DNA of 64,000 bases. Source: Rhynchosporium graminicola. Taxonomy: Eukaryota > Ascomycota > Leotiomycetes > Helotiales > Ploettnerulaceae. Below the pieces are notes generated by a model. That model was not told where the DNA came from, made no database searches, and saw only the letters and a list, made by a program, of their open reading frames with translations. The translations under genes and the position numbers were made by a program. Location of the stretch: assembly GCA_900074885.1 (NCBI GenBank), contig FJUW01000007.1:548704-612703 (forward strand), written 5' to 3'. Each line of letters begins with the position of its first letter. Position 1 is the stretch's first letter. Below are positions 23,710 through 35,100 of the stretch, one piece after another.

Positions 23710-25062
23710 AGTAGTCGAATAAGATATTATTCATATATCGCTAGTATATCGCAGGGCTATTAGTCAGACCGAAAGGGAGTACCTTATACTTATATATACT
23801 GTAATAAGTCCGGAAAGTCGTATACTCTTCAGAGGCTAGATCTATTCGAATTCGGTAGAACGCCTAGCGAATATCTAGTTTAGTAAATATCTTAGCAGTT
23901 AAGATTCTAGCTAGCGTTTTATCGATTAATAGTAATAGATATTAATCCTTCCTTATAAAGTTATTAAGTGCGCGAAAGTCGATATAGAATCTTAGACTTC
24001 TATTAGCTTTCTTAACGAAAAGAATAAGTATAGCGTATAGTACTTAAGAAAGTTTAATAAAACTTTTAGCTAAGTTATTAGTAATATATACTTTAACGAC
24101 TTTAAGTTCTTTAGCTAATATCTTATATAAGGGGGAGTATTTAAAGCTCTTCTTAGCCCCTTCCTTAAGCTTAATTCGGTAATCGTATAAGCGATAAGAA
24201 GGAAGAATATCGCTAGCTTCCTTAGAAAAGACGTATACCTACTAGCTATACTTGTAAGGGATCTATAGTTCTGAATTCAATTCGCTTAAGCTAATAGTAA
24301 ATTACTAAGCGGTTTTACGACGTTCCGTAAGGTTAATAGTTAAAGATATAATAGTAGTATTATATTACTGAACTGCGATTCAGTTATTAAGAAGCTTATC
24401 TATCTCGTGAAAAGTAATAGAGAAGATCTTATTATTAGAAGACTTCTAGCGTTTATATAAGAGATAGAAAGCTAAGCTGCTAATTATATAAATCTCTAGC
24501 GCAGGAGGCTCTAGAAGAGGTCTAAGCATACGAGGTGATCTTTATCGCTTCCGAAATATCGTAGTAGCTATATTTATACTTTAAGTAGCTTCTATTAAGT
24601 CGCGAGATAGTATTCCGAGTAACTATTAATCTATAGTATAAATTGCACGGGCGTAGTCTTATATATAGGTCTTTAACGTAGAGACTTCTAATTAGGGTTA
24701 AAGTAGAGATTTACGCGGGATATAGGCGATAATATCGCTAAATTATACGTACTTCGGCTGTATATTAATAGCTTCTCTAAAGTATAAAGACTTCTCTTTA
24801 TTACTTTATTCTTATTCTTCAGATAATAAACACTTAGGCTTATCGTATCTATAATAAGTAGTATAAACGCCGGAGAAACGGTTCTAACTAATCGGTAGTA
24901 GTAATAGAGGGTTAGTTACCTGTAGAATACTCTCTAGGGGAGAGTTTTAGATATTTTTATAGCTATAAGTCTCCTTAGAAATACGCTTCCGAGCTAGTAA
25001 TAGTCATTTAATAATAGAGATAGAGTTAATAATAGCTCGAATATTGATAAGAGAGTTAGCTG
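23709..25062. repeat. Direct duplicate of 25064-26417 (1354 bp), joined by one N
   Basis: A single N at 25063 is followed by a re-read from the base equivalent to 23709 through to 26417. The two copies look identical by eye. Confidence 0.85.
23715..24100 (-). pseudogene. G2 reverse transcriptase core, split by X, RIP-degraded
   Basis: Reading leftward on the minus strand: FYIDFRALN, then a KDYLLLLIDKTLA-like stretch (one stop), TKLDIR, a FYRIRID block, EEYTTFRTYYSIYKYK and VLPFGLTNSP, which are RT motifs in order. The frame is then broken at 23714 by X and resumes at 22128 with YLDDFYIIYLDNILIYS, the catalytic box with one Asp changed to Asn. A duplicate of this segment lies at 25070-25455. 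Confidence 0.8.
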
Positions 25063-25609
25063 NAAGTAGTCGAATAAGATATTATTCATATATCGCTAGT
25101 ATATCGCAGGGCTATTAGTCAGACCGAAAGGGAGTACCTTATACTTATATATACTGTAATAAGTCCGGAAAGTCGTATACTCTTCAGAGGCTAGATCTAT
25201 TCGAATTCGGTAGAACGCCTAGCGAATATCTAGTTTAGTAAATATCTTAGCAGTTAAGATTCTAGCTAGCGTTTTATCGATTAATAGTAATAGATATTAA
25301 TCCTTCCTTATAAAGTTATTAAGTGCGCGAAAGTCGATATAGAATCTTAGACTTCTATTAGCTTTCTTAACGAAAAGAATAAGTATAGCGTATAGTACTT
25401 AAGAAAGTTTAATAAAACTTTTAGCTAAGTTATTAGTAATATATACTTTAACGACTTTAAGTTCTTTAGCTAATATCTTATATAAGGGGGAGTATTTAAA
25501 GCTCTTCTTAGCCCCTTCCTTAAGCTTAATTCGGTAATCGTATAAGCGATAAGAAGGAAGAATATCGCTAGCTTCCTTAGAAAAGACGTATACCTACTAG
25601 CTATACTTG

Positions 25610-27962
25610 TAAGGGATCTATAGTTCTGAATTCAATTCGCTTAAGCTAATAGTAAATTACTAAGCGGTTTTACGACGTTCCGTAAGGTTAATAGTTAAAG
25701 ATATAATAGTAGTATTATATTACTGAACTGCGATTCAGTTATTAAGAAGCTTATCTATCTCGTGAAAAGTAATAGAGAAGATCTTATTATTAGAAGACTT
25801 CTAGCGTTTATATAAGAGATAGAAAGCTAAGCTGCTAATTATATAAATCTCTAGCGCAGGAGGCTCTAGAAGAGGTCTAAGCATACGAGGTGATCTTTAT
25901 CGCTTCCGAAATATCGTAGTAGCTATATTTATACTTTAAGTAGCTTCTATTAAGTCGCGAGATAGTATTCCGAGTAACTATTAATCTATAGTATAAATTG
26001 CACGGGCGTAGTCTTATATATAGGTCTTTAACGTAGAGACTTCTAATTAGGGTTAAAGTAGAGATTTACGCGGGATATAGGCGATAATATCGCTAAATTA
26101 TACGTACTTCGGCTGTATATTAATAGCTTCTCTAAAGTATAAAGACTTCTCTTTATTACTTTATTCTTATTCTTCAGATAATAAACACTTAGGCTTATCG
26201 TATCTATAATAAGTAGTATAAACGCCGGAGAAACGGTTCTAACTAATCGGTAGTAGTAATAGAGGGTTAGTTACCTGTAGAATACTCTCTAGGGGAGAGT
26301 TTTAGATATTTTTATAGCTATAAGTCTCCTTAGAAATACGCTTCCGAGCTAGTAATAGTCATTTAATAATAGAGATAGAGTTAATAATAGCTCGAATATT
26401 GATAAGAGAGTTAGCTGCGCTTCGCTATTCCTCGTACGCTTCCTAGAACTAATTAAGGCGTTCGTTTCGTTTATTAGTATCGTATTAGTAGCGCTAGTAA
26501 GTATAGTATTTATATAAGTCCTTAATCTCGATCGAAGAGCTATAAACGTTACTAGGAGGAGTATATAGTAGCTAAATGATCTATCGTTTAGAGGTATCTA
26601 AGAGTACTTAATACTCCGACAGCTAGGTCCTTCCGAGTATAATACTATAGTTTCCGAGAGTAGTAATAAGAAAGGGGGTAAATACCTGAACGCGACGATC
26701 TACTATTAAATTAAGTATCATATAGTAACTAATAGTACTACTATTAATACTATTAAAGCTTTTAATAGGAATTACGTTTAGTAGAAAGTAAATTAAAAGT
26801 TTTAAGAAAAAGGAAAGAGATTTAAGAAAAGAATAATTAATAAAATAGTATCTATTAGCTCTAGAATCGAGAAGTGCGAGTAGCTTATATAAGAGTCCGT
26901 TCTTAGTAAGAGTAGTATATATAGTAAACGATTAACTACTAAGAAGCTTCGTAAGGTCAAGATATCGCATATCTTATATACTACCTAAGAAGGAGTCTTT
27001 CCCTAGGCGTAGTCTTTTACTAGTAGTTTAATATACTCCTAGGTATTATCGTACGTTTCTTCGTTATTATTATCTTCTGACTTGCTATTAATATTATTAT
27101 TAGCGTTAATTATATTGATTCGATGCGGAGTATTAGGTCGAGCTAATAATAAGCGTAAGTATAAGGTAAGTGTAAAGTAATAAGGAGTATTCGCTAGCGA
27201 TTATATATAAGGCGTATCGTTTCGTGCAGAGTATAGTACTTATTTACTAGTTGTACTAGTATTCTCGGGCGTAAGAAGACTAATTTACGGATAAGAAGAG
27301 GAGTTAGTACTATAGCGCTAGGAGGAGGTATTCATAAGGCGTTCCCGAGTCACGCTAGCTTTAGCCGAAGACTCGGAATAGTAAGTCTTTTTAATAAATT
27401 AACCTTAGTCTTTAGCTTATATAGCCTTAACGTATTCTTCTAGTATCCTTAACGTTCGGTACTATTAGAAGAGCTATTTCTATAGCTATACAGGTAGCTT
27501 CTCCTATAAGTCTATTTTCAGAGTCGATTAATTATTTACTCTAGCTTTACGAGCTAGCGTACGAAACTCGTAATAGAATATCTAGAAAGTCTACTTATAA
27601 TCTATCTTTAGCGCGGAGTAGCTAGCTCTTATAGTTTATTAGTCGTATAGATTAAATAAGAAGAAGACGAGTTAAGTAATTATATCGAGTGAATCGATTA
27701 TACTACTTTCTTTATTATATTCTAGTTCTAAGAATAAGAGTTCTAAGTAAGTTCTAGCTATTCCTTCTGTTTAGTTAAGTAACTAATCTTTATAGTAATC
27801 TTTATCGATAAAGTAGCTAGAGTAGCGCCGGAGGGCGTTATATATCTATACTTCCTAGAGTTTTAGAGAGTAGTTAATTCTATTAGAGAGCTTATTTAGA
27901 AGATTCAGTATCTTCTCTATACGCGTAGCGTATAATATTAATAATATTCCTCCGGTAGATTA
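25610..27962. repeat. Direct duplicate of 27964-30316 (2353 bp), joined by one N
   Basis: A single N at 27963 is followed by TAAGGGATCTATAG, equivalent to 25610, and the re-read continues to 30316 before new sequence begins. The copies appear identical. Confidence 0.85.
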
Positions 27963-30939
27963 NTAAGGGATCTATAGTTCTGAATTCAATTCGCTTAAGC
28001 TAATAGTAAATTACTAAGCGGTTTTACGACGTTCCGTAAGGTTAATAGTTAAAGATATAATAGTAGTATTATATTACTGAACTGCGATTCAGTTATTAAG
28101 AAGCTTATCTATCTCGTGAAAAGTAATAGAGAAGATCTTATTATTAGAAGACTTCTAGCGTTTATATAAGAGATAGAAAGCTAAGCTGCTAATTATATAA
28201 ATCTCTAGCGCAGGAGGCTCTAGAAGAGGTCTAAGCATACGAGGTGATCTTTATCGCTTCCGAAATATCGTAGTAGCTATATTTATACTTTAAGTAGCTT
28301 CTATTAAGTCGCGAGATAGTATTCCGAGTAACTATTAATCTATAGTATAAATTGCACGGGCGTAGTCTTATATATAGGTCTTTAACGTAGAGACTTCTAA
28401 TTAGGGTTAAAGTAGAGATTTACGCGGGATATAGGCGATAATATCGCTAAATTATACGTACTTCGGCTGTATATTAATAGCTTCTCTAAAGTATAAAGAC
28501 TTCTCTTTATTACTTTATTCTTATTCTTCAGATAATAAACACTTAGGCTTATCGTATCTATAATAAGTAGTATAAACGCCGGAGAAACGGTTCTAACTAA
28601 TCGGTAGTAGTAATAGAGGGTTAGTTACCTGTAGAATACTCTCTAGGGGAGAGTTTTAGATATTTTTATAGCTATAAGTCTCCTTAGAAATACGCTTCCG
28701 AGCTAGTAATAGTCATTTAATAATAGAGATAGAGTTAATAATAGCTCGAATATTGATAAGAGAGTTAGCTGCGCTTCGCTATTCCTCGTACGCTTCCTAG
28801 AACTAATTAAGGCGTTCGTTTCGTTTATTAGTATCGTATTAGTAGCGCTAGTAAGTATAGTATTTATATAAGTCCTTAATCTCGATCGAAGAGCTATAAA
28901 CGTTACTAGGAGGAGTATATAGTAGCTAAATGATCTATCGTTTAGAGGTATCTAAGAGTACTTAATACTCCGACAGCTAGGTCCTTCCGAGTATAATACT
29001 ATAGTTTCCGAGAGTAGTAATAAGAAAGGGGGTAAATACCTGAACGCGACGATCTACTATTAAATTAAGTATCATATAGTAACTAATAGTACTACTATTA
29101 ATACTATTAAAGCTTTTAATAGGAATTACGTTTAGTAGAAAGTAAATTAAAAGTTTTAAGAAAAAGGAAAGAGATTTAAGAAAAGAATAATTAATAAAAT
29201 AGTATCTATTAGCTCTAGAATCGAGAAGTGCGAGTAGCTTATATAAGAGTCCGTTCTTAGTAAGAGTAGTATATATAGTAAACGATTAACTACTAAGAAG
29301 CTTCGTAAGGTCAAGATATCGCATATCTTATATACTACCTAAGAAGGAGTCTTTCCCTAGGCGTAGTCTTTTACTAGTAGTTTAATATACTCCTAGGTAT
29401 TATCGTACGTTTCTTCGTTATTATTATCTTCTGACTTGCTATTAATATTATTATTAGCGTTAATTATATTGATTCGATGCGGAGTATTAGGTCGAGCTAA
29501 TAATAAGCGTAAGTATAAGGTAAGTGTAAAGTAATAAGGAGTATTCGCTAGCGATTATATATAAGGCGTATCGTTTCGTGCAGAGTATAGTACTTATTTA
29601 CTAGTTGTACTAGTATTCTCGGGCGTAAGAAGACTAATTTACGGATAAGAAGAGGAGTTAGTACTATAGCGCTAGGAGGAGGTATTCATAAGGCGTTCCC
29701 GAGTCACGCTAGCTTTAGCCGAAGACTCGGAATAGTAAGTCTTTTTAATAAATTAACCTTAGTCTTTAGCTTATATAGCCTTAACGTATTCTTCTAGTAT
29801 CCTTAACGTTCGGTACTATTAGAAGAGCTATTTCTATAGCTATACAGGTAGCTTCTCCTATAAGTCTATTTTCAGAGTCGATTAATTATTTACTCTAGCT
29901 TTACGAGCTAGCGTACGAAACTCGTAATAGAATATCTAGAAAGTCTACTTATAATCTATCTTTAGCGCGGAGTAGCTAGCTCTTATAGTTTATTAGTCGT
30001 ATAGATTAAATAAGAAGAAGACGAGTTAAGTAATTATATCGAGTGAATCGATTATACTACTTTCTTTATTATATTCTAGTTCTAAGAATAAGAGTTCTAA
30101 GTAAGTTCTAGCTATTCCTTCTGTTTAGTTAAGTAACTAATCTTTATAGTAATCTTTATCGATAAAGTAGCTAGAGTAGCGCCGGAGGGCGTTATATATC
30201 TATACTTCCTAGAGTTTTAGAGAGTAGTTAATTCTATTAGAGAGCTTATTTAGAAGATTCAGTATCTTCTCTATACGCGTAGCGTATAATATTAATAATA
30301 TTCCTCCGGTAGATTATTCTCGACGATAATTATTAAGCGTAAGAATAGCGTTATCTTTTTTAATTAATAGTAATAGTATTATATGCGATTAAACGTTATT
30401 AAACGATATAGACTTAGTAGAGCGCTAAGTAATTAACTAGCGTAGTTCTAGGAACTCGTCCCGTAACTAACGTAGTTCTATAGATAAGTCGGCGTTTAAT
30501 TATCTCTCCTCTACGAGCTTCCTTTCTGCCTCTTATAGCTAGTAAGCGCAGTCTTCCTATAAGTTACTTATAGTTACTATTAATATAGGGGTATTATCAG
30601 GGAGGTTTAGCGACTCGGTAAGTTCGTTAATTATAATAGGAGTTAGGGAGCTTAACTCGGATAAGGCGTTATCGCGAGTACTCTCTACTATAGAGAGAAG
30701 TAAGTTATAGCGAGTATTACGAGTCGCTGAAGAATAGGAAGTAGAGGGAGTCGGAGAACTAGTAGTCGATTTATCGGACTTAAGTTACTTCGGTTTAAGT
30801 ACTATTCTTCAAGTTTATACTTAGTATAAGCCTTCTCTATATAGTATAGTCTCCTGCGTTTAGTAGCTCTAGGTATAAAAGTATAATATAAGTAGATATT
30901 TACTATCTTCCTAGACGTAAGTAAAAGAGTTATAGATAA

Positions 30940-31174
30940 TATAACGCTTACTCTAGAAAGGTCTTAAAACTACCTAAGTAATAAGATCTTATATTACTAT
31001 AAATATAAAGTAGTAAGAATCACTTGAGAATCTATAACTAAGGAGTAAAGAAGTAAAGAGAGGAGGGAAGTATATATATGAAAAGGGGCCTCTAAACTCT
31101 ACTCGTGTAATCTCGCTTAGTAGTAAGTGTTTCTACTAATAAGGAGAAACCTCCAAACCTGACCAGTCGTCATA
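30940..31174 (-). repeat. G2 5' LTR (235 bp)
   Basis: Same length as the 3' LTR at 6468-6702; ends GTCGTCATA on the plus strand and is followed by the AAAAC target duplication (31175-31179). Confidence 0.9.
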
Positions 31175-31880
31175 AAAACTTATTTAATAATATGATCGAA
31201 ATCAGCTGAATTACTAATATCTACCTTAGTCGGATTATTATTAGCTCTATACGTAGCGTACTAGTAAGTATGATCTCTTCTTAAGCTGGAAATACCCTTT
31301 AAATTAATAGTATTATCTGCTACCTCTCTAGTAGTCTCCTTAATCGATTAGTAGGTATATCCCTCCTCTCCTAGCTTATTTGAAATACTACTAATTATAC
31401 TACTAATACGCTTACTATCTAGGTAGTATCGAATTTCTAACTCTATAATCTATATAATGATCTGCGGAGGCGAGGAAGAGAGTATAATCGATTCAGGTGG
31501 AGGTAGAGGCGTCGATTGGCTTGCTATAGCAGGTGCTAGTATTATAGCTAGTACTAGTACTAGTACTAGTACTATAGCTAGTGCTATAGCTGCAACTGAG
31601 TCTATAGTAGGCTTAGTAGACTCAGTTATAGTACTCTTAGTATTGATTTTCAGGGTTATTTTAGCTAGTTATACTAGCGCAGAAGGTAGTCGAGTACGTA
31701 GTTTAGTCGATTTACGTCCTTTTGGAGCTTTTATACTAATCTTAGAAGCAGATTTAGAAGGTATAGCTGCAGACTGAATATATACTCTATAGATCAAGAG
31801 CTTCAAAAAGAAGTAGTTTAGAGGCAAATCAGTATAGTATTTATAGAGATTTAGTAGTTTCTAGTTCTGATAATTATAGT
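31175..31880 (-). pseudogene. Right (N-terminal) part of an unrecognised RIP-degraded gene broken by G2
   Basis: On the minus strand one frame can be followed from about 31860 to the G2 junction (some 225 codons) with only TAA/TAG stops. It starts with a basic Ser/Lys-rich stretch (KAPKGRKSTKLRTR), passes a Val-Leu repeat that probably was Ala-Pro before CpA-to-TpA change, then a Pro/Ser-rich linker, then a more globular part with YLDSKRISSIISSISNKLG and SSLRRDHTY. The family is not recognised. The plus-strand open frame 31457-31777 (Ser-Thr repeats) is its antisense shadow. The frame resumes at 6462 on the other side of G2. Confidence 0.5.
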
Positions 31881-32144
31881 ATGTTATTATTTAGTGGGGT
31901 TCACACTAAAAGGCGGTGTACCGGCGTTATTTACTGAAGAATCACGCCAAACCGAAGAATAGCTTATAATCTGTTTGTTGACGTTCTCGCCGATGACATA
32001 TTTGAGAAGCGAAGAGCTACCCCGCGCTAGTGTGCACTGACCCTGTTTTGGTAGCACCTTCCCAGCCTCTCCGATCTCGCGAGTCGATGAGTTCCAAGAC
32101 GAGCCCCGACAGCTTTACTGCTCTGCACTATACAGACAGTAACG
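31881..32144 (+). other. Boundary from RIP-altered DNA to gene DNA; pff1 upstream region
   Basis: Composition changes within a few tens of bases near 31.9 kb from TpA-dominated sequence to mixed sequence with normal CpA/TpG. The pff1 start codon follows within about 250 bases, so its promoter must lie in this stretch or reach into the transposon-derived DNA. No distinct promoter motif was recognised. Confidence 0.6.
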
Positions 32145-35100
32145 ATGAGATGGTATAATCCTTTCGCCTTCGTACCCATGGCGGTGACTCTAGTCACTTG
32201 CGCAGTGTATCTCGCCATCCTTATCCCTCTGCTCATAGTCCACGAAACTGTTCCCTCCGCGCCAGCGAACCCAACTGTATACCGGGGCCTCAACTTGACG
32301 GAAGCCTGGCTAGACCTGGAGGAATTGAGTAATGGGTACCATCCATTCAACAGTCGTAGGAATGATGAGATTAGAAATTGGTTGTTGAGCAGGGTCGAGG
32401 AAATACTGGACAGTAATGGGGTGAAATTTGAAAAGGGCGAGACTGTGAATGTGGTGCAAGAGGGTATACAGGATTCCGCCGATAGCATCAGTCACGATGG
32501 CCGAGTCTCTTCTGTGCCTACCCGGGGGCTTCGGGATAGATCTGCGGACCATATTGCTGGTCGAAATGAGCCACCTGCTGTTATCATCTTCAACGACCTC
32601 GTCTCCAACTATACGAGCAACGCACTCACAAGCATCGGAGTGTCTGGCCGGAAGCTGGGCAGTAGTGTATACTTTGAAGGCAACAACATCATTGTCTATA
32701 TTAGGGGCACAGAGGACGAAGGGGAGGACTGGTGGAAACCTGTACCTCCATATACGCATCGAGTTCATGGAAAAGGGGGGGTCATGGTCAATGCCCATAT
32801 TGACAGCGTCTCTACAGGTTATGGAGCTACGGACGATGGAATGGGTGTCGTGACTGCTTTACAATTGGTCAAATACTACACAACCGAGGGCAATACCCCG
32901 AAGAAAGGGGTTATTGTGCTTTTGAACAACGGTGAGGAGGATGGATTATACGGCGCTAAAGCTTTCCTGTCTCATCCCATGGCCACATTTGTTCATACAT
33001 TCCTGAATCTCGAAGGAGCTGGCGCTGGTGGTAGAGCCATGCTGTTCCGCAGCACCGATTCGGAAGTTACCCGGGCTTATGCATCTGCTCGTCATCCATT
33101 CGGTACTGTTGTTAGCGCCGATGGCTTTGGTTTGGGTGTCATAAGAAGTGAGACTGACTACGTTGTATTCCGAGAGGAAGGCTATCGTGGACTCGACGTT
33201 GCATTTTACGAGCCCAGGGCTAGATACCACACAGATCAAGATGACGCCAAGCATGCTTCTAGAAACTCGCTCTGGCACATGTTGTCAGCATCCGTTTCTA
33301 CTATGGACTACTTGACATTAAATACCAAGGATTTCATCGGTTCTCGTGGCGATCACGATAATGGCAAGGTGAAGAACGGGGGTGGGAGCGATGGTGTATG
33401 GTTCGATCTTTTTGGTACAGTCATGGCCGTCTTCGGATTGAGAACTCTCTTCGCCTGGTCTCTCACGCTTCTCATCACCTCCCCGTTGGTCTTGATGCTT
33501 GTATCCTACGTGTTAGTTCGTCAAGACAAGTATTACCTTTTCGCTGGTTCTGTGAAACCAGAAGGACATGAAAGTGAAGCCGTTTCTCTACAGGGCTGGC
33601 GAGGGGCATTCCGATACCCATTCGTGCTCCTGATTTCCAGTGCTTTCACCGTTGGCGCAGCATTCCTCTTGCGAAAATTCAATCCTCTGATCGTATACTC
33701 ATCACAATACGCAGTTTGGTCAATGTCGCTCAGCCTGTTCTTCTGCGTCTTCTGGTTCTTGATGGCCAGCTGGAACTTTGCTAGACCCTCCGCTCTCCAT
33801 CGTACTTATGCACTTATATGGATGTTTATTCTCGGTTGGCTGGTACTTGTAGGTGCGACCGTTTTCCAGGACCGTTACAAAGTCGGTGCTGGCTATATTT
33901 TTGTGTTCTATGAGGCGGTCATTTTTGCTGCCGCACTTATTGGCCTATGTGAACTATTTGCACTTCCAAAGAAGAGTTCTGTGGTAGAGGCTGCCCATGA
34001 CGAGCATGAGACCAGAGATGCACTCGAAGCCGTGCCTCACTCTGATGCCATCATCGTGAGTGGGGATGCAGAGGATGACAATAACGATGATGAGGAGCCA
34101 AGCGAGGAAACTCCACTTATGGGAGGGAAAACTTATCGAAGTGGCATTGGCGCGACTTTTGCAAGAGGTTATCAGCGTGTTGTTTCACCGCAACACGATG
34201 TTGCAGACGCTGTGGATGGTGCTGGTGACGAAACTATCGCCTTTGGCGATGAACAGAAATGGTCTTCTAAAATGCCAACCTGGACCTGGCTCCTCCAGTT
34301 CCTTCTACTTGGGCCATTCATCATTGTCGTCGTTGGTCAAGTTGGTCTCCTGATCGTTGGAGCTCTCTTTCAGACTGGTTCGGATGGTAGCCCTCTGCTT
34401 CTGCCCTATCTATTCATCTCTCTGTTTTCCATTCTCTTGATTTTACCCGTAACACCATTCATGCACCGCATTACTCATCACGTTCCGACATTCTTCTTCC
34501 TAATTTTCATCGGTACTCTTATCTACAACCTCGTCGCGTTCCCGTTTTCCGCAAACAACCGCTTCAAGGCTTACTTTCAACAAACTGTCGATCTGGATAG
34601 CGGGATCAACAGAGTCACACTTGCTGGTATCGAAGAGTTTGTCCGAGACATCATCACGGAAATCCCATCTGCGGCTGGCCAGAACATATCGTGTACTTCT
34701 AAAAATACGGTTCGCCAGGGCCTTTCACAATGCACATGGGGTGGCATCCCTCCCAGAGTGGTCGATAATGTCGAGGAAGGCGTACCACCTGAAAAAGGAT
34801 ACAAAGATTGGATGAAGTTCCAGGTAACTCGTGCCAAGAACTCAAACAAGGCTACTTTCAACATCTCTGCCGTTGACACCAAAGCATGTATCATCCGCTT
34901 TAATGACCCATTCACAGCGTTCACAGTCCACGGCGCTGCGAAACCCAATGGCAAATGGGACAATGTACCAGAAAGCGGAAGTGACCAAATCAAACTCTGG
35001 CACCGAGACTGGGATCGCGAATGGATAGTTGACGTCGAATGGCCTGTCAGTGAGGGCAAGACAGAAGGAGATGAAGGTAGAAGCGGACGAGTGGTCTGCT

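Larger units (their letters stand above)
6468..31174 (-). mobile_element. G2: full-length minus-strand Ty3/gypsy retrotransposon with nested insertions
   Basis: Both ends carry 235-bp LTRs and are flanked by the same pentamer AAAAC (6463-6467 and 31175-31179), so this span is one insertion. A polypurine tract (on the minus strand GGAGGGGGGGGGTAG) abuts the left, 3' LTR. Minus-strand pol blocks are readable through RIP: an RT motif FYIDFRALN near 23960, KLDIR near 23880, YLDNILIYS near 22090, and RNase H EIDAS and YDKEM blocks around 9970-10090. The element contains G1 (10233-21799), X (22129-23709) and three apparently duplicated blocks beginning at 9347, 25064 and 27964. After removing these its length is about 6.6 kb. 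No intact ORF remains. Confidence 0.85.

Noticed and set aside
31457..31777. Plus-strand open frame of 106 codons with Ser-Thr repeats
   Set aside because: It is antisense to the RIP-degraded frame of the split pseudogene; the Ser-Thr run comes from a CTAGTA-type repeat produced by RIP.
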